Below the pieces are notes generated by a model, which saw nothing but the letters and a program-made list of their open reading frames with translations, was not told where the DNA came from and searched no databases. Shown piece after piece: positions 34,919-46,737 of a DNA stretch of 64,000 nt; position 1 is the stretch's first letter; every line of letters begins with the position of its first letter. The stretch is from Oscheius onirici. Taxonomy: Eukaryota > Nematoda > Chromadorea > Rhabditida > Rhabditidae. The DNA lies in NCBI GenBank assembly GCA_932521025.1, contig OW051472.1:6262001-6326000 (forward strand), in the 5' to 3' direction. Made by a program: the position numbers and the translations under genes.

Positions 34919-36620
34919 GAGATGGCGAGACTTCCAAGTTTTCTGCGGTCTTTTGCCGGTAAAATGTTAGGTCCCTGCCAATGTCAATAATGTTGGAACC
35001 AGTCAGTTTATGAAATTCTGATATGGCCAAGGTTTATGTTGGTCCATCCCTACAAGTGAGGTGCTAGAAATAGGCTGTTTTCGCCAATATTTTCCTCTCA
35101 GTTTCCATCACTTTCCTGATCCGGAGCACACACACGTAGAGGTTTCCGGTGATGTTTTTCCAGCGATCTATGTTGACACAGTCGTCTGGCACTGCCCACC
35201 CTCTCACTTTGCTCTGAGACTCCTTTTACCGGAAATTATTGTGTTTTTTCTACTCGAAAACAGCAAAACTCAGCTATTTCGGGACCCGACTCGTGCCGAT
35301 TAGGCTCTTGCGCCAAGTACAAACATGAGAAGACACTCTAGGAGAGGCTAAATTGGAGCACCCGACTACTAACCTTCCCTATTTTTCAAACTCTTCTATA
35401 GATTTATAGGCTTCAAGTTCTTTAGACCACCCGGGTGCCAGCATTTTGTCTCACAAAATCTCCATGGTTTTGGAAAGTATGATTTCTCGCAGATTGTTTG
35501 ATGCCGGGCGCAGGTCCTCCCAAAATAAGATAAATCAGTTAATTTCTTATTTTTGCCTTTTAGCGCTCCATTGTCGTCGTATCAATAGCTAGCGTATTCT
35601 ACTAAAGTTCAGACTTATTCGTCCGATTACCATACAGACGGAACGGCAGCCGCATATGACCGGGCAGTATAGTCGTCTGCCCTTTTGCCCCAAACCGGTT
35701 TTCAACGATCGCGCCTAGATCCCCTCCTCATTCCTCCATAGTTGATCCTCGGCTTTGTTGCCTAGCAAATAACTCATTCAGCTTCCTTTCTTCTTCGGGA
35801 TTACCCCTACACTCGTTTCTCGCCCACGTCATTCTCCCTTCTTTTCAATAGAGAGGGCCCAGTTAGATGTAGTTATCGAATCGGCCTCCAGACTCGGGAC
35901 GAGCGCCCAACTTTATTTTTAAAGTCTCTTCCAGTTTCCTCTTCTGCTCTAATAGACTAAGTTAATCAAAGTATCGGGACTCGTTCGAGGAGTTAATTGG
36001 ACCGAGAGATCCATTTCATGTTCTCCACTCTCGTCGAGCAGAGTTCTAGCTTTGTCAAACAGGCTGAGTGAACATATCGATTTTGCTTCTAGATCAAAAA
36101 TATTCGCATGCATAGGGACGCAGCTGCAGGGAGAAAACAGCTGATTTGATAAAACGATTATTTTGAGATAAATTTGGATATCCCCGAAATTTTGTATAGA
36201 ATTGTCGAAAAGCAAGCCATGTTCGGTGAAATTTAGACTGGCACGAAAAATGAAAATACTGTATTTTTACTTTCTCAGGATCTTCAAGATGAGAATAACT
36301 TGAGAAAGCTGTTTACTATCGAAAGAACTGGAAGTTGATTGAAAAGGAACAAAGTATCGTAATCGAAGTTAGCTGTTCTGTTAGATTCCAGAGCAAGGGA
36401 CTAGACAATCCACACCTTATTGCCAAGTGAATTGGTTTTTTGTTTGTTTCTGTTTTGCTGCCCTTTCTCTTCCTTATCAGTCCACTATTCGTGTCGTTCG
36501 AATAACAATCAGTCTTTTTCCCTTTCAAATGATTCTTTCAACTCGAAACGAAGCCCTCTCGTTCTTCAATTATCCCTTTTCCAGAGACGACGTTCGTCCA
36601 CTTCAATTAGTCCGTCATAG

Positions 36621-39600
36621 ATGGTCCGAGAGATGGAGGCCAGCTCCTCTCTCGACTCTCCTCTGACAACCAAGTTTCCTCAGAGCGTGGAGAATTTCGC
36701 TCTTCTACAGAAAGGTGAGACAACAACTGGACTGGCTGCCATCCGTCAGGCTTGATTCGCGCCCCCGGCATCGATCGCACCGCACTGCCTTTGCGGGATG
36801 AACGGGTGGGAGGAGAGGCTGTACAATCAAGTCTTTTCTTTATTTTATCTGCATTTGGGGGTTGGAGCAGAATTTGAGCATGCGATTTTCTTGTTTTCCG
36901 TCCTTTTGTAAAAAAATTTCTGTAGAATGGTCCGGACTCTGTCTTTATTTTCTTTTTTCGAAGCTTGCTTTTTCAAATAGAAAAATTTGCTAACTCTACT
37001 TATTGTGAATCACATTTGTTTGTCCAAAACAAATGCCATTGTTTTGCTGGTCAGTTCCTTACGACTGTTTGCCAAAGGTTCCCTTCTGTCTCCGACCTCC
37101 CTCTTTGTGTCCTATCTGTTCATCTGACCGACTTTTCGAACTTTTTGTTCCTTACATCTAGCCTCCATTCAGTCATACTTATCTCTGTTTTGCCTCCAGA
37201 AAATCTCTTGCAGAAAAGAGTCTGTTCTCATTCCCATACTGATCGATTACTCTCTTTTTCTCTTTCTGCGTCTGTCTTCCATTTTCTCTCTGCAAAGATA
37301 TTCTTTTGCCCCATAATATAAGCCAAAAATCTCTGTTGTTTGCACACTCGGAGACGCCTCCAAATAAGGTCGTGAAAGATGTCGCGCAGTGTCCGGTTAC
37401 TCCTGAGTGTTCGATCGATTTGTACTCCTCTACAGTGCTCGTTTTCCAGAGATAGACAGTGATGGGCTCAAGATGAACGGCGAGGCGAAAAAGATGGAAA
37501 ATGGAGCGAGGTCCGACGGTGGTCAGTTTTTATCCTAATCATTTTAAAAGAAAGTTTCAGGTTCGACGACGGATAGTAGTCGGCGGAGTTCCAGTTCAGT
37601 CAAAGACATCTTCAAAAACTGTACCCTCTTCGAAAATGTGAGTCATAAAAAGACAGAAAGACAACAATTTTATTAGGTTCACTATCTCGGCTGCTCGAAG
37701 ATTGACGACGCCTCAAATGAGGCCGAAATGCTGAAAATGATGCAGTTTCTGGACGAAGAAAGGACGGCCAACGCGGTTCTCGTAACTCTGGCTGTTCCTC
37801 ATACTAACACGGGAACTGTCACGTATGTTCTTTTCTTTTGGACGGGACGCTGTCCACTTTTTTGTCCTTTGTTGTCTCCGGTGAGTCAAGACTCGGGGAG
37901 GGTGGTAGCCACAATAACTACTCCTTTTTACTGCTCTCTGAACTTTTTTCCTCGAAAGAGAGACTGACTAAATGGGCTTCAAAATTGGAAACCACAATTT
38001 TCTCTATTCGTTCTTTAACTTTGCAGAACATCTCAAAGATTTAAAATGTTATTGTTGCATATTGTTCTTGTCCATCGAGCCTAAAAGGTTCAGAGAAAAT
38101 TTTCATCGTGACCAGAGCATTTTCAAGCCTTTGCAAATGTGTTAACGTCATCAATCTTTTCCAGCCTCTCCGACTCCTCCGGAGCTGTTCTGACCTCCTT
38201 CTTCGTCAACAACATTCGCTTTTGTGTCCGAGGAAAACTCGATTCTGCTCAGAAACACTGCTTCAGTCTCTCGATCACTCACCATCCCGCATCGGGATCT
38301 CCGAGCCATCAGTGTTACGTCTTCCGTAGTGCCCATCCGGATACTGTAAGTTTTTTCTGTCGAAATCACTTACTGTTCTTTTAAGGCTGGTCGAGCCCTG
38401 TACTGTTTCTCACAGGCCTTCCAGACCAGCGGACCCTCGGCTTTTGGAACTGAGCAAAAGAAGATGGAGTTCAAGTATGAGGCTTTCCTGGAGATCAGAG
38501 TTAGTCTTTGAAAAGGTTTTTCAAGAAAGTTTTGAAGGAAAACGAGGGCACATCCAAGTCGTCTCCTCACTTTGTTCTCTGTCCACAGCAGAGCAACACA
38601 ATCAAGCTGAGGAGGGACAGACAGAAAAAGCTCATCGTGCAGTTGAAACAGGTCAGTACAAATTTTATTCAAGCAAACTCTCTCTAAATAAAACCATTGT
38701 TTTTCGGAACTAATCCAAATTGCAGGTCTCCGGACCGCCTCTGACAGTCACCAAATGCTTTGGAATGCTTCTAGCGGCTGGAAGAAATCTTCGCCACAGC
38801 GATATGCAGCTTCTCGAAATGGAGAGCATGAAACCGGGTTCGGAATTTTCTCGTTTTAAAATATTTGAACTTTTAGGAGCCGTTCCGTCAGTCTACGTGA
38901 TTACAGCCATCTGGGACCCGCGAGTGCACCAATTCGAAGTGTTGAATACTGAAACCCCTAGAGGTTTGGGCAGTCATTTTCATCTTGAACAGAGCATATT
39001 TCAGAGACGAGAGTGTTCATGACCGTGGCGGTCGACGTAATATTGGCTGAAGTTAGTGAGCCAATCAGATTCTCGATCGAGGCCAAGGCAAGGGTTTTTC
39101 ATCAGCACGAACGATTCTACAAATTGCCGAGAGTGGCTGTACATGAGGGATATTCGTTGTACTTGGAGGTGAGTTGGGAACTTGTATTTTCGACTCTAAA
39201 ACATCACCGCCAGTGTCCTAGCTGAGTTAACTCAGAAAAAAGAGGAGAGGGAGAGCAAAGGCTAGAGACGTGCACTGGTAAATTGGTCATTTTTGGCTTG
39301 ACGCTCCGCTGCTCTCTCTACCTCCCCTCACGCCCCTATGTTTGCCCAAAATCACAGCCCTTCCTAACTCTCGCCGCTTCCTGAAAATCAATGTGAATCA
39401 TCAAATGTTATTGCTTTCCCCCGTTACAAAAAAAAGTCTTTCTTCCATTCTGACCATGCCACGAAATCTACGACATTTTCATATCAGATCGAAGCGTTTT
39501 GTATGTCTCTTTTTAAAACCAATTGGAGAAATTATAGAGACCGGAAGAGAACGACGTCGAGGGAGCTCCTTCGAACGGACTCGTTTTTGTCTCTGTCGAG

Positions 39601-42600
39601 TCGGAAGCCGAGAGGTTACGAGCGAAGCAGCGTCTTGGCAGGTTAGTCACCAAGCCATGTTTTCTTTATCGTTTAGTCATTTGATTCTCCTGCCGTAAAT
39701 CAAACGAGCCTCCTCATTTTGTAGCCTTTGACGGGCGTATCCCCGATTCTAGTTAGAAACTACGCAGAAGAGGTACAAACAAGTCTTTTCGAGAAACCCA
39801 GTTTCTCTTATTTTTCTCAAAGTAGATGTGTGAAATAAGTACAACACTAATTTGTTTTAATTGTTTGTGTTGTAAACTTCTTTTAAAAAGGTTTCTAGTA
39901 GAGTATCAATAATGTTTTTGGAGGATGTTACTGTGACAGAGTAAGGTCAAGTAGATCTACATGTTCCCGTTTCCAAATCTAAAAAAATGTGGAACTCAAA
40001 ACAGTCTCATAACTCTATTAGTTAGTAGTTAACAATCTGACCCTCATCTTCAGTGAAAACTAGCTTTATGCTCGACTCCCCGACTAATAGATGGCCACAA
40101 ATCCAATTTGATGTCTTCTCGCCCTTACTCACACATTCTAGTACTCACTCCGAGACAGTCTTTCTTATCATTCCCTTCCCCTTCCAGTAGGCGCACATAT
40201 GTTCTCTGTTGCAATCGATCGCTAGAGGGGTCAGCTGTGAACACGTTCCTGGACTAAAAGTGTCTCTTCCAGAAGCCCTAGTAGAATGCCGACGCAGCTC
40301 CTTCAGCCGGCCGGAGACGATGAATCAGGTACTTTTTGATTGGAAACTGACACACCCGATTTTGTAGACTGTGATGAGCCATTGCTCTCTGGGTCTGGAA
40401 CTGTTAATCGTGAGTGTTCGGACAATGTTATGCAGCAGTGGAAAAAGTGTGTAGAAGAGTGGAAAGAATCGCCGGATGGGTATGTCTTTTTACTATATTT
40501 TTGTCGAATTTCCGAGCAAAGTGAGGACGAGTAAAGTCCCATGGGAGTCTTGAGTTATAATTGACGAACTTTTGAGAAAAATAGCCAAGTCTTGAACTCC
40601 CAAATATCTTCACCGTCTACTGAACTTTGTTGAAAGGAAAATTTCTGGTGAGATGACCTTTGTAAAGTAGACTCACTTTTGATTTGTACCCTGAAAACAA
40701 ACCCATACTTACCGAACTCATACTCTTCCAGGACAAGGCCAGACTGCGTCTCATCACTAATCCTAAACGGTGTTCCCGACGTTCTTCGTGGCGATGTCTG
40801 GCAGCTACTGGCCAAGGTTCATCTTGACGAAGAGCTCGTCAAAACGTATCATCTTCTTCTGGGAAAAGTAAGGATTGTCATTTTAATTTTACCAGCTTGA
40901 ATGTTTAGGAATGCCCATCGGAACAGGTTATTCTTCGAGACATTCATAGGACATTTCCTGCCCATGAACATTTCAAAGTTGCTGGAGGAGAGGGACAAGA
41001 ATGTCTATACAAGATCAGCAAAGCTTACTCTCTCTACGACGAGGAGGTGTCCTACTGCCAGGGGCTGTCTTTCATGGCTGCTAGTCTGCTTCTTCATGTG
41101 AGTGGAATTTCTTTAATATAAGAATATGATCCAGTCCAGTTAATCATTCATTTTCTTGCAGATGCCGGAGGAGAAAGCCTTCTGTGCGCTGGTCAAGATA
41201 ATGTACGACTATCAGTTGAGAGATCTCTTCAAACTCGGCTTCGACAGTCTCCATCTTCGATTCTATCAACTGACTCGTCTGCTAAAAGACTACGAACCCG
41301 AACTGTCGTGTCATCTGGAGCACATTGGTGTGGAGACACACATGTTCGCCTCCCAATGGTTCCTAACTCTCTTTACAGCCAAATTCCCACTACAGATGGT
41401 CTTTTTCATCGTTGATCTCTTCCTTTCTGAGGTACTATTCTTATCTTTTTTTAACGAAATGTTCTTAAGGGAATGAATACAATCTTTCACATCTCTTTGG
41501 CTCTGTTGCACGACGCAAAGGAAGATCTTGTCCAGCTGGACTTCGAGGGAGCACTGAAGTGAGTTACACAGTCTTAGATTTGCCTCTTGCTTTTCGAAAT
41601 GAAAAGAAACTGTCTGTTTCATGCGGTTAAAGAGAGAGACACGTTTATTGTTGAGAATACTTTGTATACAAGTTGATTTTCCAGCTCTCGATATCTCTGA
41701 GAACTTTGACAGTCTCATTGTCAGTAGCAAATTCATGCTCTGATTCATAATATTTTTTTTGTAACGGAGACACCCTGAAAACGAAATTCCCATGCTGTAT
41801 CGATTCCCACATCTCGTCACAATGATAAAAATCTCCTCCTAGTTTTAAATTGAATCGTTCGTATTCATTGGACGCTTTAAAAGCAGCACGCCTCTTCCCA
41901 ATAGTACGATCATTTTCCAGATACTTCCGTGTGACTCTTCCTCGAAAGTACCGTACTGAGGCCAGTGCCAAGGCTTTGATCCAGAGGGCCGTCGATTTTA
42001 AGCTGAAGCACAAGAGGCTGATGAAGTATGAGAAGGAGTATCTAGATATGAAGGAGAAGGAGCGAGAGAACGAGGATCCATTGGTTCGACTGCAGAAAGA
42101 GAATGCCCGTCACTGTGAGACAATTCTCCGTCTGGAAAGAGAGAACGACGATCTGGCTCACGAGCTCGTGACGAGCAAAATCGAGTTGAGACAAAAGTTG
42201 GATGCTGTGGAGGACAATCTCGAGACGACGACGAATACTGTCGAGAGACTGACGCGGCAGAACCACGATCTGGCAGAGGAGAACAAGAATCTGCACAGAG
42301 AGTATGAACAGATCAAGGAGATGTACAGAAGAGAGGTCGAGAGACTGGAAGAAGGCTGTCAGAGATCGGAGAAACTCCTTCACGAATACAAGGTTCTTTT
42401 TAGTCAGATGACCCGAAGATGCGACACGGAGAGAGAACAGTTTAACTCACAGAAAAGGGCCATTGTGGTGCGTTTTTTGAAATATTTTTGAGGATGGTAA
42501 TTTAGGCAAGGATATCGGACTGCGACAAGTGTTGGCCGACTGTTGAGGAATGGGAAGCCAATAGGAGTCCGGCGAAGACTCCTATGGATGGACCAGACTT

Positions 42601-43021
42601 ACTGTCGCAGCTGGAAGAACGCGAGGCTCATATAAAGTGAGTTTTTTTATAGATAATTTTTTGCCGAAAAAAGTGGTTTTATCTTCCGTTTTTATTGATG
42701 GAAAATACGAAATTCTTTTGCAGCTTTCGGAAGCAATTTTGCGTTACAGAAAGTACACAAAGTGAGGATATTGCGAACATGTTTTGACCTACAAAATAAC
42801 ATTTCAGAGCTCTGGAAATAGACTTGGCGCAGACGAAACTGGCTCTCGTGCAGGCAGAATGTCGAAATCAGGACCTGGCCCATCAGATGATGACGTCGAG
42901 TGAGAGTGACGGCAAAAAATGGTTCAAAAAGACGATATCGTCACTGCGAGAAGTCGGCAACAGCCTCAAACAGCACGAACGATCTCACAGTTCGGTTACT
43001 GTAGCTGATCGAGTCCAGTAG
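36621..43021 (+). CDS. RABGAP1: Rab GTPase-activating protein RABGAP1/TBC-11 (PTB + TBC + coiled coil)
   Basis: Twenty exons encode 1,006 aa, close to the vertebrate length. Exons: 36621-36714, 37450-37521, 37561-37637, 37677-37822, 38165-38345, 38386-38499, 38526-38651, 38726-38837, 38877-38963, 39005-39168, 39538-39641, 40273-40328, 40368-40479, 40732-40867, 40909-41097, 41162-41431, 41470-41558, 41921-42467, 42506-42636, 42808-43021. A PTB domain (about 82-230; VHYLGCSKIDDA, VTLAVPHTNTGTVT) is followed by a conserved kinesin-like region (to about 390) and the linker DEPLLSGSG. The TBC domain (about 485-710) has both catalytic fingers: IxxDxxR (ILRDIHR, Arg near 541) and YxQ (YCQG, Gln near 578). 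A long C-terminal coiled coil completes it. It should stimulate GTP hydrolysis by Rabs such as Rab6/Rab11-type. All splice phases agree. AATAAA at 43107-43112. Confidence 0.95.
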
Positions 43022-43106
43022 TATGTACAGAACGAGATTTTGAATGGCATAATTTGCAGCTGAATGAGACGGGTAAAAGTGTGTATCATTTGTAAAGACG
43101 GGAAAG

Positions 43107-43112
43107 AATAAA
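43107..43112 (+). terminator. Polyadenylation signal of RABGAP1
   Basis: AATAAA lies 86 bp after the stop codon in the 172-bp gap to the convergent pICln stop. Confidence 0.6.
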
Positions 43113-43193
43113 GTGTTTTTGAGACCGGAAATTTATGTAACGCGGAGATGGAAAAGCACAACATACAACATGAGAAAAGAGGGAACATAATGC

Positions 43194-44076
43194 TCACGAG
43201 TCGTCCATATTTTCGTCCTGATGACCATTGTCCTGCTGCTGGCGGTCACCTCCACCGCCCATCATTCGCTGCAGATTGGCCATTCCTTCCTGGCTCAGCT
43301 GGAAGTCGTCTCCCACCTAAAATTTTAGATAAATGGAAGCGAAGGAAACTGACGTGGTCAGCGGTGAACCACTGTCCGGCAGGCATCGCGTCCCCGCCAG
43401 CTTCCAGATCTTCTTCCTCGTCGGACATATCGTCTTCCTCTGGATTCAGCTCCTGGCATTCGGCCATCGCGTCGTAGATCTGCTGCACTGAAAACGAGCA
43501 TAATAAACAGATATATAACGAAAAACTGACAACAGCTGGTGTCGATGGGCACAAAGCGGATCTGTACACTCGGCGAGTCTTCGCTGTCGGCGTCATTGGC
43601 TTCCTCGCCGTTCATCTCCTCCTCTTGGATGTTCAGATCTGAAAATGCGATGATTACGAATCGATTAATACTCCCACTTTGAATTTGTCTAGCTTCTTCT
43701 GCGGTATATAGCGGTACAGGCCGCTTTGGACGTTCTAAACCCGTTTTCCGAGCGAGTTCCGCAGAAAAGATCTTACCGGCTTTGGAACAGTCGACAAGGA
43801 CGTAGATATGCTCGCGAGGGAAGCTGCTGAGATCACTCGAGGTAGCATGAAGAATGATAGACTTGTACGAGAGCGAGATTCCCTTCTGCGACTGACGGCT
43901 AATCCAAGTCACACTTCTGAAAACAAGGTTTTTTTTCCTCTTAAAAATGAGACGAACCTTTCGGAGACGCAAAGAGTTCCCTCTCCAGCCGACTGAGTGT
44001 CGAAAAAAGCCTCAACTTGGGGCTGAGCCAATCGAACACCTTCGGTGGGCATGTGAACGTCGGAGAGAACAATCAT
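43194..44076 (-). CDS. CLNS1A: pICln / CLNS1A methylosome subunit
   Basis: Five exons on the - strand (43958-44076, 43777-43916, 43531-43638, 43354-43487, 43194-43316) encode 207 aa. A PH-like fold occupies about 1-130 (EGTLCVSERFV, SQKGISLSYKSIILHATSS, EHIYVLVDCSK, VQIRFVPIDTSC) with the family's acidic loop. Next comes IYDAMAECQELNPEED, a very acidic stretch and a C-terminal tail ending ENMDDS. pICln chaperones Sm proteins to the PRMT5 methylosome during snRNP assembly. The ATG sits directly behind TCTTCAG, a likely trans-splice acceptor, and 116 bp downstream of the neurochondrin-like stop. This suggests the second position in an operon. Confidence 0.88.
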
Positions 44077-44187
44077 CTGAAGAAAAGATGAACAAATCTT
44101 TCTAAACAAGGAGGCTTTGGTAAAATACGGTACAAAGCAGTTTAGAACTGACAAAACAACGTTATATTAGAACAAAGAAAACACCCG

Positions 44188-44193
44188 TTTTAT
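44188..44193 (-). terminator. Polyadenylation signal overlapping the neurochondrin-like stop
   Basis: On the - strand the stop TAA continues as TAATAAAACG, placing AATAAA at the end of the coding region, so the 3' UTR must be extremely short. The pICln ATG lies about 112 bp further on. Confidence 0.55.
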
Positions 44194-45307
44194 TACACCA
44201 TTGCCAGAAAATGACTGAGATCTGTATATTGTTCATTCTTAGCAAATTTGACGGCTTCTTGTAATGACTCTTTATCGTACCAGTCTGCTCGATCTTTTAA
44301 GATATCGACTAGTGACTCTACCTGAAAAAGTCAACTGTTTCCATTTGAAACTGAAAGAAGCTTACCAAATCTAGAGCTTCTATTCTATTGTGCCCGGCTA
44401 TTTTGACAAAAGTCGTCAACATGTTGAGAACGGTCGTATTCAGAACGGGCAACTCGTGGAGGACAGAAATTAGCTGACGGGCAACTTCAAAGTCCTCCCT
44501 TTCCACAGCCATCCAGCATATTCTGATCAAATGAGGACAGACCTTCTTCAAGTCGTCTTTTTTCATAATTTCCGCTCCGCCAATCGACAAAAAGACGCAG
44601 AGGAGACGGTACATGACACATTCAATCTCGACTGGCAGCTCTTCTTCCGATTCTTTGGACTGTCCCCAATAGTCAGTCACGAACACGACAGCTTCTCTAC
44701 ACGTAATAGACATTGTCGTGGCTGTGGCGTCGTCTAAATCGAATGCTTCTTCATCTTCGATACTGCGAATGCATTCCTAAAAAGGGTCAAGTAAAAATGG
44801 AAGAAAAACTGACCTCTTCAATAGAGCAACATGCTGTCAGTTGTTCGCTGTCAATTTGAGCCGGATTGTCCAGTAAGATTCGCAGTTGCGCTGTAACGAG
44901 ATGCGCAATGAGAGACAGAAGCTGTTGATCACCTTCCAGCCATCGTGGGCCGAATAGCTTAATAAAATCCGTTTTGTAAAATAACAAACTTGAAATTACC
45001 GTGAATAATTCCCGAACCAGTTCAAAGCTAGTCCTTCTGTACGCGTCATCGAGTCTGCTCGGAGGTGAGCGAAGAATTTTCGAAATTAGGCTATGCAGCT
45101 CCTTTACCCAGACGGTTATTTCTGGAAAGGAACAGGCGTGCCGAAATTATGGAACCTTTTGGGAAAAAAAACTTGCTTGACAAAAATAGTTCAAAAAATA
45201 CCTTTAGGTGGCTCTGGCATCGATTTGAGACAGTGAAGAATCTGTTCCAGGTCCTCTATCGACGGGACCGTCTCTCCAGCATTTTTCAGCGTCACCAGCT
45301 GGTCCAT
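44193..45307 (-). CDS. NCDN: Neurochondrin-like protein, short form
   Basis: Five exons on the - strand (45202-45307, 45000-45121, 44814-44957, 44366-44776, 44193-44321) encode 303 aa, all helical. The stretch FGPRWLEGDQQLLSLIAHLV, followed by QLRILLDNP, resembles the neurochondrin block around 'SDWI...LLVNLACVEVRLALE'. Acidic and helical repeat segments follow (CVMYRLLCVFLSIGGAEI, LDLVESLVDILKD). Neurochondrin is about 730 aa in vertebrates, so this is less than half that length. Either the nematode form is short, or exons upstream were missed, or the resemblance is only general to ARM repeats. The stop codon overlaps a polyadenylation signal (TAATAAA). The start follows CTTCTTTAG by two bases. 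Confidence 0.6.
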
Positions 45308-46737
45308 TGACTAAAGAAGTTAGAAGAGCGGAAGAGAAGAGAGAGAGAAGAAAGCTAAGAAGAATGAGGAAAGGTTTGAACAGACATAAATTCGAAAAAG
45401 CAACACATTCGCCGCACGGTTTTCTTTCTTTCTTTGAATTGGAAAAGATCACATTTTGCTTCCGATTATCTACGTGAAACACAAGGAATCATGCGAAAAG
45501 ATCAGAAAGAAGAAACTATACAGGTTTTAGATTTGAAGATTTTTCCCCAGGGGCGAGCAAAAAGTTTGAATTTATGTTTTGGCGCGCCAGTTTTGCTGAC
45601 GTCTTTTCAGTCTCTTCATTGCTTCTCCCGGTTCGGTTTTTCTTGCTGATACTTTTTTTTTCATTTTTAGTTAACATTCGAGAAAAACCTTTCTTTTCTG
45701 CCACTTCATCCACTTCACTTCAATCAATGCAATACTTCTGAAAGTTTCTGCTTCGTCAAGTTTTAGCCCACCTCTATTATTTCATGTAAATTGACTGGTT
45801 TGTAGTGCAACGGACGAATTTTTACTAAAACAACTGCTCCTCTCGAAACCTAGTATCATTCGGCGCCCTTTAAAAACTCCTTCGTCCATTCTCTGCGCTC
45901 TCCGCGACGAGAGAGTGGCGAAGTCTTTCTCCATTTTGAACTTCGATAGGAGTCGTTTGCCGCCATTCCATCCCGTCTTTTATGCTCCCGGTTCGCGGTT
46001 TACCACTTCTCACGTCATTTCTGTTCCCGTGAAACTGAATTTCGCTCACAATTTTTGCAAACTGGGCCCTCTGGCCTTGTTCCCGTTCGCGACCTTTTTC
46101 TGCAACCCCCGTCCACACAAATGTGCCCGCTATTGACCTTCCTGCTTCGTGTGTTGCCGCTCTCGACCAGCCCCTAGCCTAGCGTTTGCCCCAATGATGC
46201 TCATATGGTCACTTTCTAGTGTATTTGTTACTCATTCAGATTTTTTGTATTTACATGTCCCAGTGAACAAATTGTTCTGCCATGCTCTTTCCTGATTTCA
46301 CAATTTCGCTAGTATGAACCATGACTAACTCGTCAAAAAATCTCCTTTTCACAGATGTCACTCTTTTGTCGTTTTCACTCTCACAGCGCGCCGACGCCTT
46401 TTCCCACTGTCTGCCGCTGACTGAAAAGAGGTGGGCGACAGACCCTTTACCAAAATATTCGTGGCTCGCGAGCTCCTTTTTTGCATTGTGCCTGCCGGAG
46501 AAACAGGTTTCTGCCCTAACTGTATTTGTGTTTGGAAGGGACCGCGAGACAGAAGAGAGTGCAACATTTATGCCGCCCAGTCCCCTTTGTGTTCATATGC
46601 CCTATCACGCTCCAAAAATCGATTGATTCCCTCCATTGTCGGTTACGATTTGAGTACAGATGCTTTTCATTTATTTCATTCGCTTTTTGACCTTTTTAAA
46701 CGCCCAATACTGCAGGTATTAACCGCAAAGGTACCAT
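45308..46737. other. Divergent promoter region between neurochondrin-like and MO25 genes
   Basis: About 1.4 kb with no convincing exons. The right half is pyrimidine-rich. The promoters of both divergent genes should lie here. Confidence 0.4.

Larger units (their letters stand above)
33328..36620. other. Non-coding region upstream of RABGAP1, with a large inverted repeat
   Basis: Apart from the inverted duplication (33833-33988 and 34763-34918) no gene or element is supported. The 5' leader of RABGAP1 should lie near the right end. Confidence 0.4.
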
